Under the pieces are notes generated by a model. That model was given only the letters and a program-made list of their open reading frames with translations, searched no databases and was not told the origin of the DNA. A stretch of 64,000 bases of DNA from positions 4,216,001 to 4,280,000 of the forward strand of contig NZ_CP033972.1 of assembly GCF_003855095.1 (NCBI RefSeq), in the 5' to 3' direction. This document shows positions 63,299-64,000 of this stretch, in pieces. A program made the position numbers and the translations under genes. The DNA comes from Gordonia insulae (GTDB taxonomy: Bacteria > Actinomycetota > Actinomycetes > Mycobacteriales > Mycobacteriaceae). The first letter of the stretch is position 1, and each line of letters begins with the position of its first letter.

Positions 63299-64000
63299 GT
63301 GGGCTACCACAGCATCGGCGAACTCGACGCCGATCTCATCGAGTGCCGGGCCTGTCCGCGGCTGGTCGCCTGGCGTGAGCAGGTGGCGCGGGAGAAGCGG
63401 GCGGCCTTCGCCGACCAGACCTATTGGGGACGCCCGGTGCCCGGCTTCGGCCCCGACGACGCGCGCGTGCTGATCCTCGGACTCGCGCCCGCCGCGCACG
63501 GCGCGAACCGGACGAGCCGGATGTTCACCGGCGACCAGAGCGGCGACGTACTGTTCCGCGCGCTCCACGACGTCGGGCTGGCCAATCAGCCGGTGGCGAC
63601 GTCGGCGGACGACGGTATGGAGTTGTTCGGCGTGCGGATGACCGCACCGGTGCACTGTGCCCCGCCGCAGAACAAACCGACCGTCGCCGAACGTGACCGA
63701 TGTGCGCACTGGCTCGATGCCGAACTCCATCTGCTCCTGCCGACGTTGCGGTCGGTGGTGGTGCTCGGCGCCTTCGGCTGGCAGGCCGGCCTGCGGTCCT
63801 TCGCCGACCTCGGCTGGGCGGTCGACCGGCCGCGGCCCAGGTTCACCCACGGTGCTCGCACGGTGATCCGGCTCGATGACCGGGAACTCGCGGTGTTCGG
63901 GAGTTATCACGTGAGCCAACACAATACGTTCACCGGACGGCTGACGCCGCAGATGCTCCGCGACGTACTCGGCGCGGCTGCCGACCACGCCGGCCTGACT
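63299..64000 (+). CDS. udgB: Type-5 uracil-DNA glycosylase UdgB, partial at the right edge
   Basis: The first 234 residues of a family-5 uracil-DNA glycosylase, open at the window end. It starts MGYHSIGELDADLIECRACPRL with cluster cysteines (C-x2-C), then the family motif LGLAPAAHGANRTSRMFTGD, which forms the uracil pocket, and APVHCAPPQNKPT with a further cluster cysteine. The near-final YHVSQHNTFTGRLTPQM is the DNA-intercalation and His motif. These enzymes remove uracil and hypoxanthine from double-stranded DNA. M. tuberculosis has a homologue (Rv1259). Confidence 0.92.
   Translation, partial: MGYHSIGELDADLIECRACPRLVAWREQVAREKRAAFADQTYWGRPVPGFGPDDARVLILGLAPAAHGANRTSRMFTGDQSGDVLFRALHDVGLANQPVATSADDGMELFGVRMTAPVHCAPPQNKPTVAERDRCAHWLDAELHLLLPTLRSVVVLGAFGWQAGLRSFADLGWAVDRPRPRFTHGARTVIRLDDRELAVFGSYHVSQHNTFTGRLTPQMLRDVLGAAADHAGLT

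Overview
The window reads as chromosome of a high-GC actinomycete of the order Mycobacteriales, most like Gordonia or a close relative (Rhodococcus, Williamsia). The evidence is very high GC at third codon positions; the conserved block aspartate aminotransferase - dnaX - cyclopropane-synthase-like methyltransferase - FAD oxidoreductase - SRPBCC protein - ybaB - recR, which is the order known from Mycobacterium tuberculosis Rv3722c to Rv3715c; a FadD36 orthologue; a mycobacterial-type LexA box on dinB; and several leaderless starts with a TANNNT hexamer 5-7 nt before the start codon. The genus is an inference.

Layout. 1-5.3 kb: small membrane proteins, a DinB-like protein, AraC and GAF regulators, a YihY/BrkB protein and a methyltransferase. 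5.3-10.6 kb: LexA-controlled DNA polymerase IV, then a citrate transporter with its own sensor kinase and response regulator. 10.7-20.9 kb: phosphoketolase (frameshifted), an NhaA antiporter fused to a DsbA-like domain, TrpB2, a DUF429 protein, an acetyltransferase, an alpha/beta hydrolase, an AraC-type activator and HMG-CoA lyase.

20.9-34.2 kb is an accessory sulfatase island. It holds a formylglycine-generating enzyme (FGE) whose stop overlaps the start of a stand-alone GyrB-like gene, a complete IS3-family element that cut into a repeat and an HNH gene, a GntR regulator, a type I sulfatase with the CxPxR motif that FGE modifies, a SulP anion permease, two DUF202 proteins and a sulfonate/nitrate-type ABC importer. 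The importer's binding protein carries an extra C-terminal domain resembling NosL. An 11-bp motif (GGTGGCGTAAC) recurs before the FGE gene and in the gntR promoter, with a variant before the ABC operon, so it may be the GntR operator.

34.3-47.6 kb is a MarR-headed catabolic operon of 15 tightly packed genes: aldehyde dehydrogenase, two RidA proteins, cupin, Rieske oxygenase with its [2Fe-2S] reductase, type I extradiol dioxygenase, C-C-type hydrolase, two short-chain dehydrogenases, a ThDP-dependent enzyme, three small proteins and an aromatic-acid MFS transporter. A TTGACC-17-TAGAAC promoter lies in an 11-bp perfect dyad just upstream. The set looks like a ring-cleavage pathway for an aromatic, possibly nitrogen-bearing, acid that I cannot match to a known route. 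It is the best candidate here for an undescribed system, perhaps supplied by the sulfatase/ABC island beside it.

47.7-64 kb is core genome: fadD36, tRNA-Ser(GGA), the small SRP RNA, aspartate aminotransferase, a GT87 glycosyltransferase, dnaX, a probable tmsAB (10-methyl fatty acid) pair, an RluA-type pseudouridine synthase with an apparent CTG start, ybaB, recR, a secreted tripeptidyl-peptidase-like hydrolase (frameshifted), a P-loop kinase and the start of udgB. Both frameshifts are repaired by adding one base to a four-base homopolymer, so assembly error is a live explanation.
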